From Paragorgia papillata (Eukaryota; Cnidaria; Anthozoa; Scleralcyonacea; Coralliidae), in contig JAWNZC010000408.1 of the NCBI GenBank assembly GCA_035771165.1, positions 2,294,001 to 2,358,000 on the forward strand: a stretch of DNA of 64,000 nt, in the 5' to 3' direction. Under the pieces are notes generated by a model, which ran no database searches, had not been told where the DNA came from, and was given only the letters and a program-made list of their open reading frames with translations. The position numbers and the translations under genes were made by a program. Shown here piece after piece: positions 45,893 through 55,948 of the stretch; the first letter of the stretch is position 1; every line of letters starts with the position of its first letter.

Positions 45893-46847
45893 TTGAGAGG
45901 GTAATTAAATTTCAAAGTGGTAATTATTACAGACAGTACATAAAATTGGACTCATTACTGGATATTTTAAAATAGCCAAGGTTTAGGTATTGTAAGAGTA
46001 CATAATTATGATCTTTCGCAAACGGGAATATTTTAGTTGGAAATGTACAAATAGAAGTACACAATCATGGATAATGCTGAATATAAAAGATTTTAGCTGC
46101 TCGCGAAAGGTGAATAATGGCTTATTTCGCATAATTCCTTGTGTATATTTATTGAGGACTAATGAAATTTTCAAGTTGGAGAAAATAACATTAAAGTAAA
46201 GTTTGAGATTACTTTTTTCGATTGTGACAGTTTCAGGGCGAATAATTAAAGGAAAGTATGTTTGTTTAGCGTTTGAAAAACGGCGTTTTGGCCCAGGAAG
46301 TCGAGACATATTTTATTCCACAACTATAATGACATCACTAGGCTCTACATAAATTCTTGTTGTTATCCGAACAGACTGTTCAAAACACTCTTTAGAAAAC
46401 TAAACTCTCGTTGGAAAGTGTTCATAAAGTGGTCTGTGCAACTATGCCAACTATTTTAATGTGTCTCAATTTTTAGAGGGAAAAGCATTTAGTTGTTCGT
46501 CCTATAACGTTAACTTCTCCAGTCAAAAGAAGCGATATCAAACATGACTTTGATGTTATTATCTTCAACTTAGAAATTTCGTGGCATAGGCACTTTAACA
46601 TTAGCGATTAAATCATTTTATGTAAAATAGATGCATGCATTTTTAATGAAGTTGTTAGACCAATAAAGAACTCTGCAGAAATCTGTGTCCTTGTATCCTA
46701 ACTGCATGCCCTCTGACTCTGTTGCCCCAAACTGTGATTTTTAAATATATACATGTTTTGAAATATAAAGGTTTTATCTTACTGATATGTATATGTACAG
46801 AATATGTACGTGTATGTGCATGTGTATGTGTATGTGCGCGTGTGCAT
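45893..46847. other. Remainder of the 41390 transposon, no recognised exon
   Basis: An acceptor-like attattacag at about 45931 could start a second exon, but the frame joined to 43887 closes quickly. No transposase motif was recognised on either strand up to the minisatellite. Confidence 0.5.
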
Positions 46848-47170
46848 GTTCTACCCAGACTACCCGGACTACGCAGACTACCCAGACTACCCAGAACACC
46901 AGACTACCCAGAACATCAGACTACCCAGAACACCAGACTACCCAGAACATCAGACTACCCAGAACACCAGACTACCCAGACTACCCAGACTACCCGGACT
47001 ACCCAGACTACCAAGACTAGCTACCCAGACTACCCAGACTACCCAGACTACCCAGACTACCCTGACTACCCAGACTACCCTGACTAGCTACCCAGACTAC
47101 CAAGACTAGCTACCCAGACTACCCAGACTACCCTGACTACCCAGACTACATGGACTACCCTGACTACCCT
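46848..47170. repeat. 9-bp minisatellite ACCCAGACT with GT-rich flank
   Basis: About 33 units of ACCCAGACT with variants (CCCGGACTA, CCCTGACTA, CCCAGAACACCAGACTA). It is followed by TG/TATG-rich microsatellite sequence to 47250. The unit is three codons long, so repetitive open frames are artefacts. Confidence 0.93.
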
Positions 47171-47459
47171 ATATGTATATATGTACATGTGTGTGTGTGT
47201 ACGTGTGTATGTGTGTGTGTGTGTATGTGTGTATGTATGTATGTATATATTTATGAATATTGAGAAATATTTGAATATTCATTTATATTTCATGAAGACT
47301 TGGTTCAAAGCTAGTGTTATTATTATGAATGGTGGATAGCCTCTCCCCAGTCCCCTCATCCTAATGCCTGCTACGCAGGCTAAATGGTGGACTACCAAGA
47401 ACACCGCTCCTCGAAGCTAGCCAATCAGAGGAGACCTTGCAAACGGTGAAGTCTGCCTC

Positions 47460-47680
47460 CATGGTTTACACTACCACAACGAAAACACTCTCCGCGAGTC
47501 ACTCGTTCTCTTCGGTCTCTACCACCAACACGGTTGATCTTGCCACGGTCTTGCTTGAATTCATTTGCTTGTTGCTCGGCGACTTCCATAGTCTCAGCAA
47601 TTTGAATCGTTTCCTGCAAATTCACTTCTTTCCCGAGCAGTCGTTGTCGCATAGCATGTGACGACAATCTTCTTGGAAGC
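47460..47680 (-). pseudogene. Gypsy gag fragment up to the first zinc knuckle
   Basis: On the - strand it reads RLPRRLSSHAMRQRLLGKEV, NLQETIQIAETMEVAEQQAN and CFRCGSVNH. The CCHC knuckle continues at 41381 (EPESC) on the other side of the 41390 transposon, which cuts it between the His and last Cys. Its upstream gag is missing where the 47681-53800 insert starts. Confidence 0.88.
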
Positions 47681-47841
47681 CGGTCAACTCGGCCCACTTA
47701 CGAACTCGGCCCAGTAACAAACCGACTCGGCCCACTGTCAAGCCAACTCGGCTCAAGTCTTTTTCGTTTTTCTTTCGAGCCTGTTATTTCTGCATAATGT
47801 GCAGTTCTGCAGCATTGATACAATAGGCCTCAAAATATGTT

Positions 47842-48718
47842 TTCAATAGTGAAATATGTTATCGGCAGTGAAATATGTTTTCGGAAGTGAAATACAGTCG
47901 CCAACGCTTATATGCAAATCGCTTATATTTTATATGCAAAGATTTTGGAAATCACAAACCAAACTTTATGAAAATCTGTAGTTTTTTATATGCAAAAGTC
48001 GGTTATCATGCAAAAAAAGGTTTTGAAAATTTCGTACCAAAGTGTTTCACATTCTTTCATGTTGACCCATCTCGTAAGCAACAGTGGTTTGCATCAATGC
48101 TTGACAACTTTTTTTCTCCTTTGCGTCTTTGTTTTCGCAAAACAATGCCTCGTTGTAGGTCTCCTAAGCGGCGGCGACTGTATATTTTCGGCAGTGAAAC
48201 ATGTTTTCGGTAGTGAAATATATTTTCGGCAGTGAAACATGTTTTCGGTAGTGAAATATATTTTTTGCAGTGAAATATATTTTCGGCAGTGAAATATGTT
48301 TTCGGCAGTCAAATAGACTATTTTCGGCAGTGAAATATGTTTTCGGCAGTGAAATATGTTTTCGGCAATGATATGAAAAATATTTCGCGTTTGATATTTT
48401 TTTCGGACTTGACAAATACCTTCCGACTTGAAAAAAAATTCGTATTTGAAAACTATTTTCCGATTTGACCGATTTTTTTTAAAGTTAAATATATTTTCGG
48501 TAGTGAAATATATTTTGGCAATGATATGAAAAATATTTCGCTTTTAAAATTTTTTTTCGGACTTGACTAATACCTTCCGACTTGAAAAAAAAAATCGTAT
48601 TTGAAAACTATTTTCCGATTTGACCGATTTTTTTTAAAGTTTAAAATATATTTTCGGTAGTGAAATATATTTTTGGTAGTGAAACATATTTTCGGCAGTG
48701 AAATATGTTTTCGGCAAT
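47842..48718. repeat. Minisatellite of TTTTCGGCAGTGAAATATG units
   Basis: Units of about 18-19 bp occur at 47842-47898, 48185-48375, 48485-48515 and 48650-48720, with CAGTGAAA / GTAGTGAAA variants. A block of about 130 bp (starting GGCAATGATATGAAAAATAT, with TTTTCGGACTTGAC) is duplicated at 48364-48500 and 48527-48660. Open frames here are artefacts. Confidence 0.88.
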
Positions 48719-49516
48719 AAAGCCTTTGTCGGCTTCCGTATGTCGTTACTTTATTTATTTTAACCATGTTTTAACTACTTATTAGTATAAATTTACAAAG
48801 TTTATAATGCAAATCCTCGAATTTCATTGGCTATTGCAGGGGTTTATAATTAACAATTAGACAACGAGCCCGAGTTTTCTATGAGCGAATAGTCAACGAG
48901 GCGAAGCCGAGTTGACTATCGCTCATAGAAAACGAGGGCGAGTTGTCTAATTGTTTTAGTATAAATTTACCAACAAAAGTTAAATAAATTCTCGACCATA
49001 ACGTATTCTTTGAGGCTCGTTTAATACATTTTTTAACAGCCAACAACAAACGTTCAACAGTCATTTCGGACATCTGCTTGGCCCGTACAGTAATTGATGG
49101 AAAAGAAAAGTTTTCTTCCATAATTTAGCATGGATTTTCATGTACAATATTGAAACAATATATATCCACTCATTTGTTTTGTAAAAGTGACAAAAAGTTG
49201 AAAGAAACATTCAATTTAGCATATAGTTTACATCACGAAATCTTGTCAACAGCTAGCGTAATTTTGAAATGTGTTTTGTTTGCAGTTATTTCGTTTTAAA
49301 CGAACACAGATAAACAATTTAACGATCTTACGATTAATAATTTCCATTCTAACCATTTTGTAGCCGTTTTTGTTATCTGTAGAACGTATTGCTTCGCCTA
49401 AATGTCCAATTTCTTCTTTCATTTGCCCACTCCGTTATAATTTCGGCGCCATTGTCATTGTTGCTTAACAGAACAACCGCTGGCTATAATGATCACTGTT
49501 TGTGCTATACTACGCA

Positions 49517-49795
49517 TTTTGTGAACAGCACTGTTGAACCAACAGTATTGTTCATCATTGTTCCAACAGCATTGTTCAGCAATGATGAAGCAACAGTAGC
49601 TGTTCATGGCTGTTGGAACAGGAGAGAACAACACTGTTAGAACAGCATTGTTCACTGTTGTTATAACATGGCTGTTCAGCACTGTTACTTCATCATGCCA
49701 TAACAACCTGTTGTATCATGCATGAACAACACTGTTGGATTCACATGGTTGTTCAATGTTGTTTCAACAGGCGTGAACAGTGTTGTTGGACAAAA
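49517..49795. repeat. AACAGCATTGTTCA minisatellite, left copy
   Basis: GAACAGCACTGTTGAACAAC-type units of 25-35 bp. A matching inverted block lies at 52630-52910 next to the right arm, so the minisatellites extend the inverted repeats of the 48851 element. Confidence 0.8.
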
Positions 49796-49799
49796 ATAG

Positions 49800-52450
49800 C
49801 GTATGAACTGTATGCACACGCGATTTTCTCGCGGTTATTTTGGCGAATCAGTTCGTGAGCGATAAAAGAAAGGGGGAAGTGAACGCTTTTAATATCTGGC
49901 ATGGAAAAACGAACAGAAGAGAGCCGAATTCTCAATTAAAGCACTCAAAACTTCACGTCTTTTCAAAAATATAATAGTTCAATGTTAATTTCAAGTTGTG
50001 GCATCTTTCTGCAAGTGTTTTTGTCGCTCAAAATATGTACCAAAACCCGTGTGGATTTACAGTGTCTTGAAGATGAAAAAAAGACAGTTTTTTTGACAGG
50101 CGAAGACTGACAGAAAGCTATTATGAAAACTATAAAGAAGTGGATGCTGTTTTCTTTTAAATACGAAGAAACACAAAGATTGTAAAGAGGTTAATAAAAG
50201 GTGAAATCAAAGATGGACTGCTCCACAAAAAGTTATGGTGTTAGCAGCAAGGAAGTATTTTTTTTTACTTTTTCTATTCAAAGACAAAGTGGTTTTCTTT
50301 TCAACTAAATAAAGGTGAGTGTGAACTATCCAAATAAATAATATGTTTAATATTATAGTAAGAAATATACTAATAGTAGAAAATAAGTTTCTTCTGACAA
50401 ATTTTGGCACCCTTCTCATTGACTAACTCCACATAATTTTTAACAACTATGATTTCTATTCCTATTTAATATTTTTTATCTGATTATGAGCTGCAATCAT
50501 CAGAGCATTATAGCTTCAAGCTCATGCATAGCTGACCATATTAAAAAGTGGCCCCCATAATAATTTCACTTGTTGGGTTTTTGTACCACCTTCATAATAG
50601 ACCACATTTTTGTCAAAAATGAGAGGTAGGTATATTAATTGTTGCAATGCCTTTTCACATGATGTACTATTAAAAATGATTCCTTGGCAAACCATGCCAA
50701 ACAATAAAATTCAGTCCAGCCATTTTTGTATGAGGTGTGGAAGATTATTTATATTCAATTTGGAAGAAAATCAGCCATTCTAAAGGAGGTTAATAGTTGT
50801 TCAACCTATTGGAAGGCAGGGTGCATGTGTGTGTTTTGTCATTTTTTGCATTGCATTTCACATAATGCAAGAAACAAATATGGATCAGCCCCAAGGTTAG
50901 ATGCATGCATAGAGGAGATGGGAGGGGGGGGGGGGGTGTGTGTGCATGGAGACTTCCAAAAGCATTTTTTTATAACATTGCATGTTAGAAATTCACAAAT
51001 CACAATACAGTATTAAATACTTAAAACCATTTAAACATCACTATTAAAATAGCTAATTTCAAAGTTTTACACAGTACATTACTCTAATTTAAGGTCCTTT
51101 TATTTAAAATACAGGGAATATCACATCAGATAGCCAAGAAATTTAGGACTAGCTAGCATGCTCCAGGATGCTCATCTGTACCTGTAGCCATTTGGACTCA
51201 TCTTTCAGTTCAGGTAATAACATTCCTTTAATATCAGTGTACATAATAATTGTAAGAGAATTGAAATTAAACTTCTCTTGCAGCTTGAGGAGCTTGGTTG
51301 AGTCAACTCATGTAAACAGCCCCTAAGATTTCCTTTTAGATGTGCCAAATGACTGCAAAATTTCTGTTAAAAAATACAATAAGCATTTAGCAAAAAATGC
51401 ATGAAAAATATATAAATACACTGCACAACAGCATGATGCAGTGCTGCAAGGAAAATATTTAGGTTTTTACAGGAAATGTTTCAGGAAAAAGACAAGAAAA
51501 GAATGAAATATTTAGCTTTGTCAACCAACATTCATTGCACTAAGGCAGAAAAACCCCAACCAGGTTTCAAGAACTAAATGTGTTCTCTGTTTTCTCTTTC
51601 TTTACAGTATACAGTACATGGCTTGATTAACAGATATGTAATGGCAACAACTGATGCTATTGTAAGTATATGTGAGTAAATGCATGAAAAAATAAGACCT
51701 TAATTAATTGGCAATTTAATTAAACAGGTTTAATTTATTAGAATCTAGATACCATGTTTGATATTTGTCTTAATTTTCTTTTTATATAGCTTAATGGCAC
51801 TTGGGCTTAACAAGAAGCTAGGATAATATTAATAGCATCTACATGTAAGTATTTTGCTTTATAGCACTGGCTTCACATGGAGATAATTCATAGCTGATAG
51901 CAATTTATAACTATAAAAAAAGTGATATTTGTTTTTCTTCATTACTGAGTTCACTTTGTAAATTTCAGTTTTGCCAGACAAGAAGAAATATATTAATTAG
52001 AAGAAGAATTTGCTTAGCATTCAACATATGTGGCTGAAAAATAATAGAAATTGGAGAATTTGTTTACGAATCACGAGTTCCAGGCACTAATCAAATGTGT
52101 TTCTTTTTCTCTTTTAATAGTTTGGCAGAGAATTTTTCAAAACTGCGACCTGGAGATCAACTTATAGAAAGAGTAGTTTGGCAATGAGAAACTTGGGTTT
52201 TGAATATTAAAGACTATTGCAATTTGCAAGCAAATATATTGCACAGTCCTAACATTGTTTACTTCGGGTTTTTGTTTTTATACATATAACAGAACATATA
52301 TCTTTTTTCATTGTTCTAAAACACATGATATGTACGTTTAAACAGAATAAAGTTTTTACATACCTGTTGTTTCAGTCGCAGAGTTTTATTTGTCTCCATC
52401 TCGAACCCGTTTCTTCTGTATTGTGTCGAGTTTTTCGATAGCTTGCGATT
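49800..52450. other. Interior of the 48851 element, no gene recognised
   Basis: AT-rich DNA with short frames only (the longest under 100 codons). A G-run at 50924-50936 is present. No transposase, reverse transcriptase or host exon motifs were seen. Confidence 0.55.
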
Positions 52451-52454
52451 TGCT

Positions 52455-52552
52455 AGTCTCCTTCGCAGCCGTTTTCCTGCCTGTGCTATTCTTCGGTCCT
52501 AGGAAAAATAGGATCGAAGAATAGGATCGCCATAAGAACGGCTGCGAAGGAG
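52455..52552. repeat. Hairpin with GTCTCCTTCGCAGCCG ends
   Basis: CTAGTCTCCTTCGCAGCCGTT pairs with AACGGCTGCGAAGGAGACCAG. The inner TATTCTTCGGTCCTA / AGGATCGAAGAATA also pairs. It is a small MITE. Confidence 0.8.
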
Positions 52553-52629
52553 ACCAGCTCTTTGCTCGTTGTCGAAGCCTCGAAGCAACCGGGGTAAATT
52601 TTCGTACCGGAGTTTTTTACGTCCAGGAA

Positions 52630-52910
52630 AACATCCCTGATACAGCCTGTTGCAACAACATTGTTCACGTCTGTTGGCACAGTAAAAACAGGATTGTTAT
52701 CAGGCATGATAAACACTGTTAGAACAGCATTGTTCACGCCTGTTGATTCATCATCCGTGAACATTGTTGTTCGAACAGGCATGAACAGCACTGTTGACAA
52801 TACTGTTCACAGGGTGCAGCACATCATTGTTCACGGCTGTTCCGAACAACACTGTTCACGCCTGTTGACAACTTGCAACAGACGCCTGTTGACAACTTGC
52901 AACAGGCTGT
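52630..52910. repeat. AACAGCATTGTTCA minisatellite, right copy
   Basis: The inverted partner of 49517-49795, with CCTGTTGACAACTTGCAACA units duplicated at 52861-52905 and the terminal TTTTTACGCGTGTA also found at 21017-21318. Confidence 0.8.
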
Positions 52911-53800
52911 GCGTTTTTACGCGTGTAGCACGAACAATGATCATTAGAGCCAGCGGTTGTTCTGTTAAGCAACAATGGCGCCGAAATTATAACGGAGTGG
53001 GCAAATGAAAGAAGAAATTGAACATTTAGGCGAAGCAATACGTTCTACAGAATACAAAAACGGCTACAAAGTGGTTAGAATGGAAATTATTAATGGTAAG
53101 ATCGTTAAATTGTTTATCTGTGTTCGTTTAAAACGAAACAACTGCAAACAATACATATTTCAAAATTACGCTTGCTGTTGACAAGATTTCGTGATGTAAA
53201 CTATATGCTAAATTGAATGTTTCTTTCAACTTTTTGTCACTTTTACAAATCAAATGAGTGGATATATATTGTTTCAATATTGTACATGAAAATCCATGCT
53301 AAATTATGCAAGAAAACTTTACTTTTCCATCAGTTACTGTACCGGCCAAGGGGATGTCCGAAATGACTGTTGAACGTTTGTTGTTGGCAGTTAAAAAATG
53401 TATTAAACGAGCCTCAAAGAATATGTTATGGTCGATAATTTATTTAACTTTTGTTGGTAAATTTATACTAAAACAATCAGACAACTCGCCCTCGTTTTCT
53501 ATGAACGATAGTCAACTCGGCTTCGCCTCGTTGACTATTCGCTCATAGAAAACTCGGGCTCGTTGTCTAATTGTTAAATATAACATGTACTATATATATA
53601 TATACTTTTAAATGTTTACTCTATTTTGATGTGTGCACAACATTCTTAATATTTGTAATAAAAATAAATTAATAAAAATTGCTTGATGTATTTCTAGTAG
53701 TCTTTTAAACTGGGCCGAGTTGGCCTTGACAGTGGGTCGAGTCGGTTTGTTACTGGGCCGAGTTGGTTGGGCCGAGTTGGTAAGTGGGCCGAGTTGACCG

Positions 53801-53840
53801 TAAATCGCCGATATTCATCCATGTGTCCATAGGCTGCCAT
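53801..53840 (-). pseudogene. Start of gypsy gag, cut after 13-14 codons
   Basis: On the - strand an ATG at 53840 opens MAAYGHMDEYRRFT, which resembles the usual start of gypsy gag proteins. The frame runs straight into the 47681-53800 insert. The middle of gag is absent from the window. Confidence 0.7.
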
Positions 53841-53893
53841 AGTTTCAGTGGTAGTTCTTGCACCTCAGACTATACCAAATTCTCTTCAAGAGA

Positions 53894-53911
53894 ATCCCAT
53901 CTTTGTCGCCA
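53894..53911 (-). other. Primer binding site of the gypsy element
   Basis: On the - strand TGGCGACAAAGATGGGAT begins 3 nt inside the 5' LTR. TGGCGAC-type sites are common in gypsy elements. Confidence 0.75.
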
Positions 53912-53914
53912 ATT

Positions 53915-54058
53915 TGTTAGATATTCAACTACCACACGTGTTTCATAAGACGTTTAATTCATAACAGAAAGGTCTTTTATACCTACTACATACATGCTAA
54001 TTAGATGAGCCACGAATATGTTAATACTTAATAAGTAAATATTTTAATAATTACAACA
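53915..54058 (-). repeat. 5' LTR of the gypsy element (144 bp)
   Basis: TGTTAGATATTC ... ATTACAACA, identical to the 37569 LTR except for a 3-nt deletion. It is followed by the duplication GTAAT (54059-54063). Confidence 0.95.
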
Positions 54059-54130
54059 GTAATAAACTTGGATAGATTGTGGACACCTGTGCAAGTACAA
54101 CTACTAGTCAATTAGGAACAAAGCAGAGTG

Positions 54131-55688
54131 TTTTACGTGTTAACAATGGCGAGGCGCAGCCGAGTTAACGGCACATGGGATTTGACAACCAAGTCTAAAG
54201 CCCTGTTTGTTTACACGGCCAAAATTTAAGCGGGATTTGAGCCACATCTGACTTTAAGCATGCTTTAAGCGGGCTTAAAATGTCCGTGTAAACAGATCGG
54301 CGCAAGAGCCTTCGTGTAAACAGATCGGCGCAAGGGCCTTCGCTCGAAACGTTAGATTCCTACGTTCTCTGTTTCGGCAGTATATCTAACCTAAGTTACT
54401 ATTAATCGCGATTAGTTTGTACCACCTCAAGGAGGTGGATTAAACTGAGCACGATCAGTTAATCGCGTTTAACTTGGCCGTGTAAACGCAACGGGATTGA
54501 AAAACGCTTGCTATTAATACGGTGTTATTAATACGATAAAATGCATTTTTTTGCCCTGCTGTAGAAACTTCCATCTCGCTATTCTTTGTTCCTTTGTTTC
54601 TTTAGCTATTACTCTTTCTCGTGTACCGATGTCTTCCGTTGTTCTTTGACGCACGCTACCCATACGAAGCTTCCAAAGCCAAAAATATAGCTCGTCCGCC
54701 ATGTTGAATAATGGTGTACGTGTTTTAGTAAGGGTTATTAAATGACCGTGTAAACGCACCAAGGTGGCGCGCACGCTTAGTTAAGCGTGCTTAAATTTTG
54801 GCCGTGTAAACAGGGCTTAAAACACTAACGAGGATTTGAAATAGCTTCTCACACATCATTAGATATTCATTGCAATGAGGGCAATCACAATTAACAGATT
54901 GGTCGTCAAGCGCTTGCAGAGACAGGGAAAAATTTTGTTTTAAAACAGCCAGGAGTTTTGGTTCGCAAGACGTTGGATTTATTGGATAACATACATTAGA
55001 TTATGTTGAACAGCAGGATCAATTCAGCCAGGACTGATATTGAGCAGAGAAAATATAGATGACAATTGGAATAATGTAGAACTTTACAAACTAAAGAAGG
55101 CAGAAGATTTTAATGGTCGATACCAGAGAAAACAAAGCGTTAGGTGACTGTCTTGTATACTTTTATATCTATTATATATATAATATTATGAAAGGTAGAT
55201 GGACGTTTAAAATTCATTACTTCAATCAGTCTGCTGTGTGCAAGCAACATCACTGTTTTAGCGCTTTTCGTAGGTTTCTGTCTGTCGTCGAATAACTTAA
55301 ATTGCACCAACGTAAGTTTGGTTTCTTGTTAGTCTATTTTACTTGTAATATATGTATCGCATCTAGTCGCTTATATTGTGAAGCGCTGTTAGGTAAAAGA
55401 ATCGGTTGTATTTGGAACTGGTTTCTATAGCGACAGAAAACTGTATTGGGAAATGATTTCCAAATACAGCGGCTGTATTTAGATTAACATAGGTATTGTT
55501 TTCCCCTCAATTTCCCTCATCTTCTAAGCCCTGCCCACTTGAATTAATTAGGTCTCTGGTTTAGACTGAGTTTCTGTGACGTAAATCAAGCAACTGGATT
55601 GGCCGAAATGCTATGAATATAAGTACATGCGACGTAAATCAAGCAACCGGATTGGCCGAAATGCTATGAATATCTAATGATGTGTGAG
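54131..55688. repeat. Dispersed repeat, second copy, interrupted by a MITE
   Basis: It matches 33340-34288 in the same orientation (GGCACATGGGATTTG, TTCTCACACATCATTAGATA, CAGACAGGGAAAA..., GCTATGAATATCTAATGATG). It is split by the TAA element at 54199-54817. Near the right end the segment GACGTAAATCAAGCAACYGG is duplicated (55579 and 55631). Confidence 0.85.
54199..54817. mobile_element. 619-bp TIR element, TAA duplication, empty site known
   Basis: The ends are AGCCCTGTTTGTTTACACGG and the complement CCGTGTAAACAGGGCT, with AATTTAAGC pairing further in. TAA flanks it (54196-54198, 54818-54820). The first copy of the host repeat has the empty site TCTAAAACAC (33411-33420). A - strand frame at 54774-54514 reads MADELYFWLWKLRM after 24 codons, faintly like the N-terminus of Harbinger-type transposases; this is too weak to call. 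GTTAGATTCCTACGTTCTCT is shared with 10600-10650. Confidence 0.9.
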
Positions 55689-55948
55689 AATGTCAAATAC
55701 TATTTTCTTCCATCAAAATCCTTCTCCAAAATGAAGTAGAGATATTTGTTCAAACAAATTGTCTTATACTTTCAGACAAATTGCCCAACTAAACTTAAAC
55801 TAGTGTTTACAAATATAATTGGGAGTGTGAGCAGTCTTACCCCTGATACCCCTATCCAGTAGTTATTGAATGAATAAATGAATTATGGATGAATGAAAAA
55901 ATAAAGAACAATTATTTTGTTCAAGACTTGACACTCACCTAGTAGATC

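Larger units (their letters stand above)
41390..47459 (+). mobile_element. TIR transposon with 8-bp duplication inside gypsy gag
   Basis: The ends are CAGATAGACTTCACGGTTTG and, on the other strand at the right, GAGGCAGACTTCACCGTTTG, with CAAGGT and TGATTGG continuing the similarity. A perfect 8-bp duplication CATGGTTT flanks it (41382-41389, 47460-47467). The insertion splits the first CCHC knuckle of gag after its His. It carries a Cys-rich gene (42801-43887), a 437-bp MITE (41730-42166), a foldback element (43948-45883) and a minisatellite. 8-bp duplications fit KDZ or hAT elements; the gene favours KDZ (inference). Confidence 0.85.
48851..53576. mobile_element. Element with about 660-bp inverted repeats
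   Basis: The ends are TAACAATTAGACAACGAGCC and the complement CTCGTTGTCTAATTGTTA (ends 53576). The arms run to about 49513 and from about 52917. Each arm begins with its own small palindrome (CTATGAGCGAATAGTC ... GACTATCGCTCATAG). An 80-codon frame occurs in both arms. The interior 49800-52450 is AT-rich with no recognised coding. Confidence 0.85.
47681..53800. mobile_element. Inserted element with CAACTCGGCCC-rich inverted ends
   Basis: The ends are CGGTCAACTCGGCCCACTTA and, inverted, the same at 53800. Subterminal CAACTCGGCCCA units repeat with CCGACTCGGCCCACTGTCAA. The paired region is about 75-90 bp. No duplication of flanking gag is seen; about 200 gag codons are missing at the site. 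Inside are minisatellites and the element at 48851-53576. No transposase was recognised. Confidence 0.8.
37569..54058 (-). mobile_element. Ty3/gypsy LTR retrotransposon with nested insertions
   Basis: A - strand element with LTRs at both ends, primer site, gag remnants and pol. A 5-bp duplication GTAAT flanks it (37564-37568 and 54059-54063), so the 16.5-kb span integrated as, or grew from, one insertion. After removing the nested inserts (41390-47459 and 47681-53800) about 4.3 kb remains. That is short for the family because most of gag is missing. Pol is broken by three frameshifts. Confidence 0.95.

Noticed and set aside
46722..47109. Pro/Tyr/Asp-rich repetitive frames
   Set aside because: Product of the 9-bp ACCCAGACT minisatellite in three frames.
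46804..47260. CRISPR-like array
   Set aside because: The short direct repeats are contiguous minisatellite or microsatellite units without unique spacers, in a eukaryotic context.
48879..53548. An 80-codon frame present in both arms of the 48851 element, as a possible small protein
   Set aside because: The two copies differ at about ten bases and about nine of these change the amino acid. Arm identity explains the shared frame, and no purifying selection is visible.
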